14,271 nt of DNA, taken from contig JAIRKW010000012.1 of NCBI GenBank assembly GCA_031259875.1, positions 1 through 14,271 on the forward strand. Direction: 5' to 3'. The position numbers were made by a program, and so were the translations under genes. The stretch's first letter is position 1. Every line of letters starts with the position of its first letter. Positions 7,605-14,226 of this stretch are shown here, piece after piece. The notes beneath the pieces are model-generated. The model did no database searches. It was not told the DNA's origin and saw only the letters and a program-made list of their open reading frames with translations. This DNA is from Campylobacteraceae bacterium. GTDB taxonomy: Bacteria > Campylobacterota > Campylobacteria > Campylobacterales > Campylobacteraceae.

Positions 7605-8661
7605 TAAATTTCTCCTTCGAAGCTTCTATCTCTACTTCTTCTAAAAATCTCTCTATCAAATTTTGCTCCTCAAGTTTTGCAACGATTTCACCCTTTTTTA
7701 TGATAAGCCCGCTTCCTTTCCCATAAGCTATCGCCACATCAGCCTCTTTTGCTTCACCTATTGCATTTACCGCACAACCCATCACGGAGATATTTAAAGG
7801 CGCTTTGATATGCGCCGTCTTCTCTTCTATCTCTTTTACAGCTGTTACAAGATTTGCCTCTATGCGCCCGCATGTAGGGCAAGAGATGATATTTACGCCA
7901 TCTTTACTTCTGCCGCTGTCTTTTAATATAGCCCTGGCTACTCTTATCTCCTCTTCAAGTTCACCCGTAATAGACACTCTCATTGTATCGCCGATACCGT
8001 CAAGCAAAAGAGAACCTAATGCTATAGATGATTTTATAGTCGAATGAAACAGCGTGCCGGCTTCAGTGACACCTAAATGAAACGGATATTCCACCAATGG
8101 ACGAAGCATTCTATAAGCTTCCACTGTGCGCATAGTATCGCTTGCTTTTAAAGATATTTTTATATCAGTAAAACCCAAATCTTCCAAATATTTTATATTA
8201 TAAAGAGCAGACTCCACCATACCTTTTGGCGTTGCACCGTATTTTTGCTCAAACTCTTTTTCCAAACTTCCGCTGTTTACACCGATACGCATAGGAATGC
8301 TGCGTTCTTTACAGGCCTTGACAACCTCTTTAACGCGTGATTTTTCACCGATATTTCCGGGATTTATCCTAATACAGTCAACAACTTCAGCTGCTATTAA
8401 AGCCAAACGGTAGTTAAAATGTATATCTGCCACAAGCGGAAGTGAAATTTGTGATTTTATCTTTTTTAAAGCATGTGCATCTTCATAATCCGGTACAGCT
8501 GCACGCACGATATCGCATCCTGCCCTCTCAAGTCTTTTTATCTGTTCTACGGTAGATTTTACATCATGTGTTTTTGAAAATGTCATGGACTGCACGCTAA
8601 TAGGTGCATCTCCTCCGACAAGTACACCACCGACATTTATCTGTTTTGTTTTATATCGCAT
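7597..8661 (-). CDS. ispG: 4-hydroxy-3-methylbut-2-enyl diphosphate synthase IspG (GcpE)
   Basis: IspG is the penultimate enzyme of the MEP isoprenoid pathway: it reductively opens MEcPP to HMBPP with a [4Fe-4S] cluster. The 354-residue protein is the common bacterial two-domain form. The TIM-barrel part has PISVQSMT (about 20-27), VADIHFNYRLA (about 77-87) and RINPGNIG (about 98-105). The cluster domain supplies C261 and C264 in CPTCGR, C296 in MGCAVN and E303, the known fourth ligand. The usual NGPGE around that Glu is NAIGE here, while the ligands are kept. It is first in the ispG-dnaB-comEC unit and its stop overlaps the dnaB start by 8 bp. A weak AGGT ribosome site precedes the ATG. It diverges from thiC. 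Confidence 0.97.
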   Translation of the reverse strand: MRYKTKQINVGGVLVGGDAPISVQSMTFSKTHDVKSTVEQIKRLERAGCDIVRAAVPDYEDAHALKKIKSQISLPLVADIHFNYRLALIAAEVVDCIRINPGNIGEKSRVKEVVKACKERSIPMRIGVNSGSLEKEFEQKYGATPKGMVESALYNIKYLEDLGFTDIKISLKASDTMRTVEAYRMLRPLVEYPFHLGVTEAGTLFHSTIKSSIALGSLLLDGIGDTMRVSITGELEEEIRVARAILKDSGRSKDGVNIISCPTCGRIEANLVTAVKEIEEKTAHIKAPLNISVMGCAVNAIGEAKEADVAIAYGKGSGLIIKKGEIVAKLEEQNLIERFLEEVEIEASKEKFNG

Positions 8662-8689
8662 TAATTTTACCTATATTAAATAAGCCAAA

Positions 8690-8695
8690 ATCATA
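8690..8695 (-). promoter_or_regulatory. Candidate -10 box for the ispG-dnaB-comEC unit
   Basis: Read on the minus strand these bases are TATGAT, 28 bp before the ispG ATG, with a T-run directly upstream in place of a -35. It lies about 40 bp from the thiC promoter on the other strand. An AT-rich stretch closer to the gene could also serve, so the assignment is tentative. Confidence 0.35.
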
Positions 8696-8734
8696 ACAAA
8701 AAATGGTTTTATCTTCGCTTTATGAAAAAATAAA

Positions 8735-8740
8735 TATAAT
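8735..8740 (+). promoter_or_regulatory. Consensus -10 box (TATAAT) for riboswitch-thiC
   Basis: A perfect TATAAT lies just before the TPP riboswitch, so transcription would begin near 8747, at the first base of riboswitch stem P1. An A-rich run (8725-8730) is upstream and there is no -35 hexamer, as at the other promoters in the window. Confidence 0.65.
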
Positions 8741-8748
8741 CTTCCCAC

Positions 8749-8824
8749 TAATTGGGGTGCTGATTTTTTTCGGCTGAGATTATACCCTTAGAACCTGTAC
8801 AGGTAATGCTGTCGTAGGGATTTA
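8749..8824 (+). ncRNA. TPP (thiamine pyrophosphate) riboswitch aptamer, THI element
   Basis: The conserved THI-box parts are in order: GGGGTGCTG (8754-8762), CTGAGA (8774-8779), ATACCCTTAGAACCTG (8782-8797), AGGTAATGCTG (8801-8811) and CGTAGGGA (8813-8820). P3 is a very short stem (GCTG 8759-8762 with CGGC 8771-8774) closed by a run of seven T. P5 is CCTG with CAGG around 8794-8803. P1 is weak and A-U rich (8749-8753 with 8820-8824, with one U-U mismatch). This motif binds thiamine pyrophosphate and switches off thiamine genes. It lies directly before thiC, the expected target. Confidence 0.96.
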
Positions 8825-8850
8825 TCTTCTATTTTACAATTCCTAAAAAT

Positions 8851-8888
8851 GCGTTTTTCCTGTCTTATTATTGAAAGGACAAAAATGC
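8851..8888 (+). promoter_or_regulatory. Possible hairpin sequestering the thiC ribosome site and start codon
   Basis: GCGTTTTT at 8851-8858 can pair with AAAAATGC at 8881-8888, and CCT at 8859-8861 with AGG at 8876-8878, leaving a 2-base bulge and a 14-base loop. This would bury the Shine-Dalgarno AAAGGA (8874-8879) and the ATG (8885-8887). There is no GC hairpin followed by a T-run, so control by translation is more likely than by termination. The structure was found by eye, without energies. Confidence 0.5.
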
Positions 8889-10195
8889 TTTATCATACAC
8901 AACAAGAGGCTGCCAAAAACGGCTTCATAACCAAACAGATGAGAGAGGCTGCCCAATATGAGGGTATAGACGTTAAGCTTTTAATGGATATGACAGCGTG
9001 CGGAAGCGCTGTAATACCCGCAAACAAAAACCACAAAAGTCTGCGACCAAAAGCAATCGGCGAAAAGCTTAAAACAAAGATAAATGTCAATCTCGGCATA
9101 TCAAAAGACAGCAGCAGCCAAAATGAAGAGCTTAAAAAAGCATGCTTGGCCGTAGAGCTTGGCGCAGATGCGATTATGGATTTGAGCACTTCGGGCGATA
9201 CAAGAGCTTTTCGTAAAGCTTTAACAAATACTTCAAGCGCAGTTTTAGGTTCTGTACCGATATATGACGCACTGGTATTTTACAAAAAACAACTTAAAGA
9301 TATCAGTGCAAAAGAGTGGCTTGATGTAGCCAAAATGCACGCACAGGACGGTATAGATTTTCTTACTATTCACGCTGGATTAAACCGCCAAACAGCTCAA
9401 AGATTTAAAAATAATAAAAACAGGATAACAAATATCGTCTCGCGCGGCGGTTCTTTGATATTTGCTTGGATGGAGATGACAGGTAATGAAAATCCATTTT
9501 TTGAGTATTTTGACGAACTGTTGGAGATTTGCCGCGAATATGATGTAACATTAAGTCTCGGAGACGCCTGCCGCCCGGGTTCTATCAACGACGCAAGCGA
9601 CGCAAGCCAAATAGAAGAGCTCATAACGCTCGGCGAACTTACAAAAAGAGCGTGGGCTAAAGATGTACAAGTGATAGTGGAAGGCCCGGGTCATATGCCG
9701 CTAAATCAAATAGAGGCGAATATGAAGATACAAAAGTCTCTCTGTCATGGCGCACCATTTTATGTTTTGGGACCTTTGGTGACAGATATCGCTCCTGGAT
9801 ACGACCATATAACTTCAGCCATCGGCGGAGCAATAGCAGCATGGCACGGAGCAGCATTTTTATGTTATGTAACGCCTGCCGAGCATTTGAGACTGCCAAA
9901 TATTGACGATATGAAAGAGGGTATCGTGGCTTCGAAAATAGCCGCTCATGCTGCCGATATTGCCAAAGGTATTCCAAATGCTGCGCAATGGGATAACCAA
10001 ATGAGCCAAGCGCGCCAAAGAGTGGATTGGGAATGCATGTTCAGCCTTGCAATAGACCCACAAAAAGCAAAACGTTACAGAGAGGAGTCTAAACCTGAGC
10101 GTGAAGATACATGCAGTATGTGCGGCGAATTTTGCTCAATGCGGAATATGAATAAAATCTTAAACGGCGAAAATGTAGATATTAATATCATCTAA
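8885..10195 (+). CDS. thiC: Phosphomethylpyrimidine synthase ThiC
   Basis: ThiC is a radical-SAM enzyme that rearranges aminoimidazole ribotide into HMP phosphate, the pyrimidine half of thiamine. The start is the ATG at 8885, behind AAAGGA at 8874-8879; an in-frame ATG at 8849 has no ribosome site and lies in the riboswitch expression region. The 436-residue product is of the short ThiC type, without the extra N-terminal domain of E. coli ThiC. Conserved blocks are NVNLGIS, IMDLSTSGD, TIHAGL, LSLGDACRPGS, VEGPGHMPL, LGPLVTDIAPGYDHITSAIG and RQRVDWE. The C-terminal cluster motif is CSMCGEFC near residue 409-416, spaced C-x2-C-x3-C. No other thiamine gene is adjacent. Expression should fall when TPP is plentiful, through the riboswitch. 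Confidence 0.96.
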   Translation: MLYHTQQEAAKNGFITKQMREAAQYEGIDVKLLMDMTACGSAVIPANKNHKSLRPKAIGEKLKTKINVNLGISKDSSSQNEELKKACLAVELGADAIMDLSTSGDTRAFRKALTNTSSAVLGSVPIYDALVFYKKQLKDISAKEWLDVAKMHAQDGIDFLTIHAGLNRQTAQRFKNNKNRITNIVSRGGSLIFAWMEMTGNENPFFEYFDELLEICREYDVTLSLGDACRPGSINDASDASQIEELITLGELTKRAWAKDVQVIVEGPGHMPLNQIEANMKIQKSLCHGAPFYVLGPLVTDIAPGYDHITSAIGGAIAAWHGAAFLCYVTPAEHLRLPNIDDMKEGIVASKIAAHAADIAKGIPNAAQWDNQMSQARQRVDWECMFSLAIDPQKAKRYREESKPEREDTCSMCGEFCSMRNMNKILNGENVDINII

Positions 10196-10205
10196 AATTA
10201 CACAC

Positions 10206-10487
10206 TTATTTCAATGCTGTGAAAAACTTATCTTTTTCATAAAGATAAGCCGCAGGCGGGTAAGAGCCTACTTGACAGACGAGTTTGCACTTTTCCACGC
10301 CTGCTATCTCAAAAGCTTTTGAAAAAACTTCAAATATATAAGCTATAGTGTTAAAAACAGGCGTCGTACTTACGCCGGTGTAGGCAAACGGCTCTACACA
10401 TTCAAACCCCTCTTTTTGAATATACTCTTCAAATGCTGTTTGATTTGCTATCTTTTTTATATCCAAAACAACTAAAACTTCGCTCAT
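10206..10487 (-). CDS. Conserved-looking small protein of unknown function, coupled to dsbD
   Basis: I do not recognise this 93-residue protein. It has no signal peptide or membrane segment, so it is probably cytoplasmic. It starts with a hydrophobic strand (VLVVLDI), then a likely helix (about 15-27), a second strand region, a long helix around TPVFNTIAYIFEVFSKAFEIAG (about 42-63) and a third strand (CKLVCQVG, about 67-74). A strand-helix-strand-helix-strand order such as this would suit a ferredoxin-like fold, but that is inference. There are three cysteines (30, 67, 71). Its ATG overlaps the dsbD stop by 4 bp, so it is the second gene of that operon and translationally coupled. It ends 10 bp from the convergent thiC stop. 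The coupling makes it a real gene; its role is unknown. Confidence 0.8.
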   Translation of the reverse strand: MSEVLVVLDIKKIANQTAFEEYIQKEGFECVEPFAYTGVSTTPVFNTIAYIFEVFSKAFEIAGVEKCKLVCQVGSYPPAAYLYEKDKFFTALK

Positions 10488-12166
10488 TTTTCAAGCCTGC
10501 TTAAATACTCCAAAAACTCCGCCTCATTTTTAAAGCCTATTATACGGTCAAACTCTGCACCATTTTTAAAAAAGATAATCGCAGGAGGTCCAAAAAGTGA
10601 AAAATATCTCATAAATTCTATATCGTCATCACTGTTTTTTGTTACGTCAACTCTTAAAAATGTAAATCCATCCAGCGCATCCTGCACGCTTTTTTTGCTC
10701 AAAGTTTTCTCTTCAAATTCTGTACAAATAGCGCACCAAGCCGCCGTAACTTCAACTATAACGGGCTTGGCGCTATTTTTTACTGCCAAATCAAGCTCTT
10801 TTATATTAGTTACTTTTATAAAATCGATAGGCAGTTTTGGAGCATATTCGGTTTTAAAGTTTGCAAATGCATTAAATGAACTTCCGCCTAAAATAGCTCC
10901 TGCTAAGAGAACTGTACCGTAGATAAGAATCAAAACAGCAATGGCTTTTAACATATTTTTGATTTTAAATTTTGAGCCCACAATAAAAAGATATACGCTA
11001 AAAGCAAGCGCCAAAAGCGCCCATAACATCAAAGTGACATTCGCAGGTATCACCCGCGAGAGCAGATACACCGCAACACAAAGCATAATGAACCCAAATA
11101 TCTGCCCTACAACATCCATCCAAAATCCAGGTTTTGGCAAAAATTTACCTGCACTAGCCCCAACTACCAACAGCGGCACACCCATACCCATACTCATTAC
11201 AAACAAAGCCGCCCCGCCAAGCAGTGCGTCCGCACTTTGACCTATATATATCAAGGCTCCTGCCAAAGGTGCAGCTACGCAAGGACCTATTATTAAAGAT
11301 GAAGCAAAACCCATCAAGGCTACCCCCAATACACCATGCCCCTTGCCGCTCAATTTTGATAATTTTGTCTGCCAATACGGCGGCAGCTGAAATCTATAAA
11401 GTCCAAACATCGAGAGCGATAATAGTACAAATATCGCGCTAAATGCCACTATAACCCAAACATTTTGCAAGTAAATTTGCAAGTTTGAGCCAAAAATTCC
11501 TGCTAAAACTCCCGCCGCCATATATGCCAACGACATGAAAAAAACATACACAAACGAAAGCCAAAACCCTTTTTTCAATGTCATGCTATGTTTTGACTGT
11601 TTGGCGATAATAGACGAGAGTATCGGCACCATAGGAAACGTACAAGGCGTCAAAGAGAGCAGCAATCCAAACCCAAAAAAGCTCACAAGCGAGACTATAA
11701 AACTGCTGTCACGCAGCATATCAGCAATACCGCCATGCTCAGAAGAGCTCAAAATATTAGTCTGATACACAGCGCTCATAGGCGGATAACATATAATGCC
11801 GGCTCCCGCACAGCCTTGATAATTTACCTTCAAAACAGCTTTACCTCTTATGCCGTTAGAGTGCATATACTCTTTTGATATGGCTGTTTCATAAAAATCA
11901 AAATAGACATTTTGTTCTTTAAAAACTTCAGGTTTTTGTGATGAAAGAGTCGGCGTGAGATTTAATTTTTTAGGCGATACAACTTCTGCCAAAAGCTTAT
12001 CTGCAAGCAGATAAATACCTTCAGCCATATCTATTTTGATGACAATATATCCGTTTTTCTCCTCAAAATTTACATTAAAAGCTTTCTCTGGAGGGAGTAT
12101 CTTCATCTCTTGCGCAAAAAGTGAGATATACGATATAAAAAGAACCGTAATGATTTTTTTAAACAT
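10484..12166 (-). CDS. dsbD: Thiol:disulfide interchange protein DsbD (CcdA-type transmembrane electron carrier)
   Basis: DsbD moves electrons from cytoplasmic thioredoxin to periplasmic thiol proteins, for disulfide isomerisation and cytochrome c maturation. All three parts are present in 560 residues: a signal peptide cut near LFA (18), the periplasmic alpha domain with C119 and C126 in YQGCAGAGIICYPP, the beta membrane domain of about eight helices (about 155-430) with C175 in TPCTFPMVP and C296 in GPCVAAP, and the thioredoxin-like gamma domain with C478 and C481 in AAWCAIC. Length agrees with full DsbD (about 565 in E. coli). The alpha-domain cysteines are spaced by six residues, one more than in E. 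coli. The ribosome site is weak (CAGGG on the minus strand, 12175-12181 area). A small unknown gene overlaps its stop. Confidence 0.95.
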   Translation of the reverse strand: MFKKIITVLFISYISLFAQEMKILPPEKAFNVNFEEKNGYIVIKIDMAEGIYLLADKLLAEVVSPKKLNLTPTLSSQKPEVFKEQNVYFDFYETAISKEYMHSNGIRGKAVLKVNYQGCAGAGIICYPPMSAVYQTNILSSSEHGGIADMLRDSSFIVSLVSFFGFGLLLSLTPCTFPMVPILSSIIAKQSKHSMTLKKGFWLSFVYVFFMSLAYMAAGVLAGIFGSNLQIYLQNVWVIVAFSAIFVLLSLSMFGLYRFQLPPYWQTKLSKLSGKGHGVLGVALMGFASSLIIGPCVAAPLAGALIYIGQSADALLGGAALFVMSMGMGVPLLVVGASAGKFLPKPGFWMDVVGQIFGFIMLCVAVYLLSRVIPANVTLMLWALLALAFSVYLFIVGSKFKIKNMLKAIAVLILIYGTVLLAGAILGGSSFNAFANFKTEYAPKLPIDFIKVTNIKELDLAVKNSAKPVIVEVTAAWCAICTEFEEKTLSKKSVQDALDGFTFLRVDVTKNSDDDIEFMRYFSLFGPPAIIFFKNGAEFDRIIGFKNEAEFLEYLSRLEK

Positions 12167-12192
12167 TTAAAACCCTGAAAATTAATTTGACA

Positions 12193-12198
12193 ATTCTA
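12193..12198 (-). promoter_or_regulatory. Candidate -10 box for dsbD
   Basis: On the minus strand these bases read TAGAAT, 26 bp before the dsbD ATG. No clear -35 is seen. It lies close beside the divergent PPK2 promoter (12206-12235) in a gap of about 100 bp, so the two promoters may interfere with each other. Confidence 0.4.
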
Positions 12199-12205
12199 CC
12201 CAATG

Positions 12206-12235
12206 TTGATAAACTAGACATTAAGTCTTTATAAG
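12206..12235 (+). promoter_or_regulatory. Sigma-70 promoter for the PPK2 gene
   Basis: TTGATA at 12206-12211 and TATAAG at 12230-12235 are separated by 18 bp, the only promoter here with both boxes near consensus. Predicted initiation near 12242 lies after the ATG at 12238, which argues for the start at 12268. Confidence 0.5.
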
Positions 12236-12267
12236 TTATGATAAGCGAAAAAATTAAGGAAGCCAAG

Positions 12268-13134
12268 ATGGGTAAAAAATCCGAAGAAACAGCCGTTATG
12301 GAAAACAAAGATAAACTAAACGGCAAAGAGGATTTGGTGCAGATATGGGTCAAAAAAAACAAGCTTGATTATGAAAAAAAGTTGCGGGAACTGCAAATAG
12401 AGCTTTTAAAACTCCAAAAGTATGTCAAAGAAAGCGGACTTAGGATACTCATAATCTTTGAAGGACGTGACGCGGCAGGTAAAGGCGGCACAATAAAAAC
12501 GATGACGGGACACATCAACCCAAGAGGTGCACGCGTTGTGGCTCTTGAAAAACCGTCTGACAAAGAGCGTACACAATGGTATTTTCAACGCTATGTAGAA
12601 CACTTACCCTCAGCTGGAGAGATAGTATTTTTTGACCGCTCATGGTACAACCGTGCAGGAGTAGAACCTGTTATGGGTTTTTGCACCAAAGAGGAGTATC
12701 AAGAGTTTTTGATAGAGGCACCTAAATTTGAATCGCTTATTGCAAGGTCGGGTGTAAAAATCTTTAAATTCTACTTCTCCGTTACAAAAGAGGAGCAGAA
12801 AAAACGATTTGAGGAGCGCAGAAAAGACCCTCTAAAACACTTCAAACTCTCACCTATTGACGAAAAAGCTCAAGAGTTGTGGGACCAGTATACTTTAGCC
12901 GAATACTCTATGTTTTTAGCGTCTCACACAAAAGAATGTCCATGGGCGATTGTCTATTCAGACAACAAAAAAAAGGCTCGCCTTAATACTATACGCCATC
13001 TTTTAAGTCAAATAGACTATCCGAATAAATCCAAAAAAGATATATTTAAAATCAACAGCGATTTATTTAAAACAGGCGATCAAGTGATACAAACAGCAAC
13101 AAACGGCGTCATAGCATTAGAGAAAAAAACATAA
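12268..13134 (+). CDS. Polyphosphate kinase 2 family protein (PPK2)
   Basis: PPK2 enzymes transfer phosphate between polyphosphate and nucleotides, usually making GTP or ATP from the diphosphate. The frame opens at an ATG at 12238, but the ATG at 12268 has AAGGA (12256-12260) at the right distance and follows the predicted transcript start, giving 288 residues. The single-domain kinase has Walker A GRDAAGKGG at about 66-74, the lid-region segment RGARVVALEKPSDKERTQWYFQRY (about 86-109; quoted here as its two halves RGARVVALEKPSD and KERTQWYFQRY), and Walker B VFFDRSWYNRAGVEPVMGF (about 120-138). Length matches the class I (nucleoside diphosphate-using) members, about 270-300 residues. It is monocistronic and divergent from dsbD. 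Family is certain; whether ADP or GDP is preferred cannot be read. Confidence 0.94.
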   Translation: MGKKSEETAVMENKDKLNGKEDLVQIWVKKNKLDYEKKLRELQIELLKLQKYVKESGLRILIIFEGRDAAGKGGTIKTMTGHINPRGARVVALEKPSDKERTQWYFQRYVEHLPSAGEIVFFDRSWYNRAGVEPVMGFCTKEEYQEFLIEAPKFESLIARSGVKIFKFYFSVTKEEQKKRFEERRKDPLKHFKLSPIDEKAQELWDQYTLAEYSMFLASHTKECPWAIVYSDNKKKARLNTIRHLLSQIDYPNKSKKDIFKINSDLFKTGDQVIQTATNGVIALEKKT

Positions 13135-13379
13135 AAAAACAGTACCTTGCAAGCAGTGCCGCAGTATTGAAAAAACAGAAAAATTATAGCGGCGCTACAC
13201 TTCAGATAATTTTTCACAATGGTATCAACTTTTCACTATTAGAGCTTAGTAATTTATTAAATTAGCATTTTAGAATTTATGATATTAATGCCAAGTAAAG
13301 CGAGGATATTTTTATTACAAAAAATGAAGTATTTTTGCTGTCATTAAGAAATGCAATATCTTACTTTGATATATTTTGA

Positions 13380-13385
13380 TACAAT
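13380..13385 (+). promoter_or_regulatory. Candidate -10 box for the thioesterase gene
   Basis: TACAAT, preceded by TTTGATA repeats and AT-rich DNA, would start transcription near 13391 and give a leader of about 55 bases. A second box, TATACT at 13422-13427, is less likely because it falls too close to the ribosome site AAAGGA (13433-13438). Confidence 0.3.
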
Positions 13386-13394
13386 ACATGGATA

Positions 13395-13419
13395 ATTATT
13401 TGCATCAGATAAAAATAAT
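13395..13419. repeat. Inverted repeat (7-bp arms), possible operator
   Basis: ATTATTT at 13395-13401 and AAATAAT at 13413-13419 are exact inverted copies around an 11-bp spacer, just downstream of the candidate -10 and upstream of the thioesterase. GATAAT/GATAAA words inside give it a distant likeness to a Fur-type site, but A/T-rich DNA produces such matches easily. Confidence 0.35.
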
Positions 13420-13444
13420 CATATACTAAAACAAAGGATTTTAT

Positions 13445-13915
13445 TTGCAAGAGTTTTCGAAAAATAAACTAACAATGTCACTATTAATGACGCCAAATAT
13501 GGCAAATTTTAGAGGAAATGTACACGGCGGCGAGATATTAAAAACATTAGATCATGTAGCCTACGCTTTAGCTGCGAGATACAGCGGGAAAAATGTAGTA
13601 ACTCTCTCTGTTGATAGAGTGCTGTTTAAAAATCCAATATCTATCGGCACGCTTGTAACATTTTTGGCAAGTGTAAATTATACAGGCAGAACATCCATAG
13701 AAATAGGCATAAAAGTTATATCTGAAGATATACAAAAACACACTGTTACGCATACAAACAGCTCTTTTTTCACTATGGTTGCCATAGATGATGATGGTAA
13801 ACCAACGCCGATTGAGCCTTTTATCCCACAAAGCGATGACGAAAAACGCCGATGGGAGAATGCGAAAAAAAGAAGGGAAGAGAGTTTAAAAACAAGGAAA
13901 CAGACTTTTAGATAA
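13445..13915 (+). CDS. Hotdog-fold acyl-CoA thioesterase (YciA/Cj0915-like)
   Basis: The 156-residue cytoplasmic protein should hydrolyse acyl-CoA to free acid and CoA. It starts with TTG at 13445, six bases after AAAGGA (13433-13438); no ATG fits better. The hotdog domain covers about 8-120. The signature NFRGNVHGGEILKTLDHVAY (21-40) holds the conserved H27-G28-G29 and the likely catalytic D36, and TLSVDRVLFKNPISIG (53-68) is the typical second block. The C-terminus after about 125 is a charged helix (DDEKRRWENAKKRREE) that is normal for this family. It resembles the Campylobacter jejuni hexameric enzyme Cj0915. It is monocistronic, with non-coding spacers on both sides and no clear terminator downstream. 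Chain-length preference cannot be told from sequence. Confidence 0.93.
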   Translation: MQEFSKNKLTMSLLMTPNMANFRGNVHGGEILKTLDHVAYALAARYSGKNVVTLSVDRVLFKNPISIGTLVTFLASVNYTGRTSIEIGIKVISEDIQKHTVTHTNSSFFTMVAIDDDGKPTPIEPFIPQSDDEKRRWENAKKRREESLKTRKQTFR

Positions 13916-13926
13916 GCATATTTCAC

Positions 13927-14011
13927 AATACATTTTGTGTCTGCAATTGACTCAATTAAACTCTCTTCTTAACTTGCCAGAGCTTTTTTGCCTGTTCACA
14001 CAGAATGTATT
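13927..14011. repeat. Imperfect inverted repeat, 14-bp arms (13 of 14 match)
   Basis: AATACATTTTGTGT (13927-13940) and ACACAGAATGTATT (13998-14011) are inverted copies with one mismatch, enclosing 57 bases. The arms stop abruptly on both sides. It could form a stem with a large loop, or be a footprint of a lost mobile element. No target duplication is obvious. Confidence 0.5.
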
Positions 14012-14023
14012 CATCGCAAAGGC

Positions 14024-14128
14024 TTGAAAATATCCAAAGTCAAAAAACTTTTTTCTACAAAACAGACGATTTTGCTTGATGATGAAGAGGTAGAGTATCT
14101 TTATCTGATAACAGAAGAGGGATTTTGA
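14024..14128 (+). pseudogene. Possible gene relic or very small gene
   Basis: From the TTG at 14024 a frame of 34 residues ends in TGA at 14126-14128. It is acidic at the end, with the stretch ILLDDEEVEYLYLITEEGF, which looks like real protein sequence. The same frame stays open back to a TAA near 13970, without an ATG or a spaced ribosome site (AAAGG touches the TTG). It is most likely the 3' remnant of a decayed gene. I cannot name the family. Confidence 0.25.
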
Positions 14129-14218
14129 GTAATTAAATCTACAGTAAACAAGAAAATAAACATATATTTAAAATACAAATAAGTAAATTTATCATAAAAT
14201 AGTCACTCAAAAACACTT

Positions 14219-14226
14219 TATATAAC
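14219..14226 (+). promoter_or_regulatory. Candidate -10 region for the gene at 14249
   Basis: TATATAAC at 14219-14226 fits a -10 box, 23 bp before the ATG. Upstream is AT-rich without a clear -35. The ribosome site GAGGAG (14238-14243) is the strongest in the window and suggests a well-expressed gene. Confidence 0.4.

Larger units (their letters stand above)
13135..13444. other. AT-rich non-coding spacer between PPK2 and the thioesterase
   Basis: No open frame of useful length, tRNA or strong terminator is visible in these 310 bases. There is a small perfect palindrome with a central base, TAGCGGCGCTA (13187-13197). TTTGATA occurs twice 10 bp apart (13365-13371 and 13375-13381), and a TACAAT-like -10 lies at 13380-13385. 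An inverted repeat is at 13395-13419. The right half therefore probably holds the thioesterase promoter and operator. For the left half I see no function. Confidence 0.5.

Noticed and set aside
8849..8884. Upstream in-frame ATG at 8849 as the thiC start
   Set aside because: No Shine-Dalgarno precedes it and it would place coding sequence in the riboswitch expression region. The ATG at 8885 has AAAGGA and begins like known ThiC proteins.
9657..9977. 106-codon open frame antisense to thiC
   Set aside because: It overlaps the most conserved blocks of ThiC. Its translation has no known motif and no good ribosome site.
13187..13197. Palindrome TAGCGGCGCTA as a terminator after PPK2
   Set aside because: The stem is 5 bp with a single-base centre, so it cannot fold as an RNA hairpin, and no T-run follows. 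It could at most be a protein site.
13351..13395. 14-codon open frame before the thioesterase as a leader peptide
   Set aside because: It has no ribosome site, overlaps the likely promoter region, and shows no run of one regulatory amino acid.
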